From NCBI GenBank assembly GCA_902489255.1, contig CABTZF010000032.1:1-13102 (forward strand): 13,102 bases of DNA. The letters run 5' to 3'. The position numbers were made by a program, and so were the translations under genes. Of this stretch, positions 12,991 through 13,102 are shown one piece after another. A model generated the notes under the pieces. It was not told the DNA's origin. It worked only from the letters and a program-made list of their open reading frames with translations, and did no database searches. The stretch is from an uncultured Peptoniphilus sp. Lineage in GTDB: Bacteria; Bacillota; Clostridia; Tissierellales; Peptoniphilaceae. Each line of letters begins with the position of its first letter. The first letter of the stretch is position 1.

Positions 12991-13102
12991 GTGCTAGAAA
13001 TACAAGCTGTAAATAGAAGTTTTGGAAAGAAAAGAGCGCTTAAGTCGGTGGATTTAGAAATAAGCAATGGAATCTATGGGCTACTTGGTGAGAATGGAGC
13101 AG
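12991..13102 (+). CDS. ABC transporter ATP-binding protein (5' part)
   Basis: Only 37 codons lie in the window. They read as the start of an ABC ATPase: a first beta strand LEIQAVNRSFG, KKRALKSVDLEI, then GIYGLLGENGA, the beginning of the Walker A motif. The start codon is GTG at 12991 with a GAGGTG site; the overlapping ATG runs straight into a stop. The style (IYGLLGENGA) is that of ABC-2 type exporters such as bacteriocin-immunity or multidrug systems, but the substrate cannot be told. Confidence 0.8.
   Translation, partial: MLEIQAVNRSFGKKRALKSVDLEISNGIYGLLGENGA

Overview
The window comes from a low-GC, AT-rich Gram-positive bacterium. The gene families and strong AGGAGG-type ribosome binding sites suggest Bacillota, probably an anaerobic Clostridia/Tissierellia-type organism (Peptoniphilus/Anaerococcus/Finegoldia-like). 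This assignment is inferred from protein style and codon use, not from a marker gene.

Layout. (1) 1-133 is the 3' end (domains V and VI) of a group II intron whose body lies outside the window. (2) 615-2221, minus strand, is a cysteine biosynthesis operon, cysK-cysE. It has a consensus promoter and a roughly 165-nt leader ending in a strong intrinsic terminator just before cysK, so it looks attenuation-controlled. (3) 2502-4866, plus strand, is a promoter, secG, hppA (K+-dependent membrane pyrophosphatase) and a terminator. (4) About 4868-5600 is a decayed IS200/IS605-family insertion with an in-frame stop in tnpA. (5) About 5611-12345 is a compact mobile element with every gene on the minus strand. 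In transcription order these are a PrimPol/SF3-helicase replication protein, a 133-aa and a 70-aa unknown protein, a lone HK97-type major capsid protein, a TnpW-like 60-aa protein, and a large serine recombinase. (6) 12403-12944, plus strand, is an HTH regulator followed by a type I restriction-modification HsdM cut off after about 83 residues. (7) 12991 to the end is the start of an ABC transporter ATPase.

The most interesting part is region 5. It combines self-replication (primase-helicase), integration/excision (serine recombinase) and one structural phage gene (capsid), with no terminase, portal, protease, tail or lysis genes. That composition fits a minimal phage satellite or capsid-carrying integrative element rather than a prophage remnant, because the genes present are intact and tightly organised. 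Two noncoding features support this: a pair of near-identical GC-rich inverted repeats around AT-rich loops flanking the 133-aa gene (candidate origin iterons), and an eight-unit degenerate array with a 53-59 bp period between the primase gene and the element's outer edge. Neither is explained by the annotated genes.

The flanks show repeated insertion and decay: a group II intron, a dead IS200, the satellite-like element and a truncated restriction-modification operon all lie within 13 kb beside otherwise ordinary housekeeping genes.
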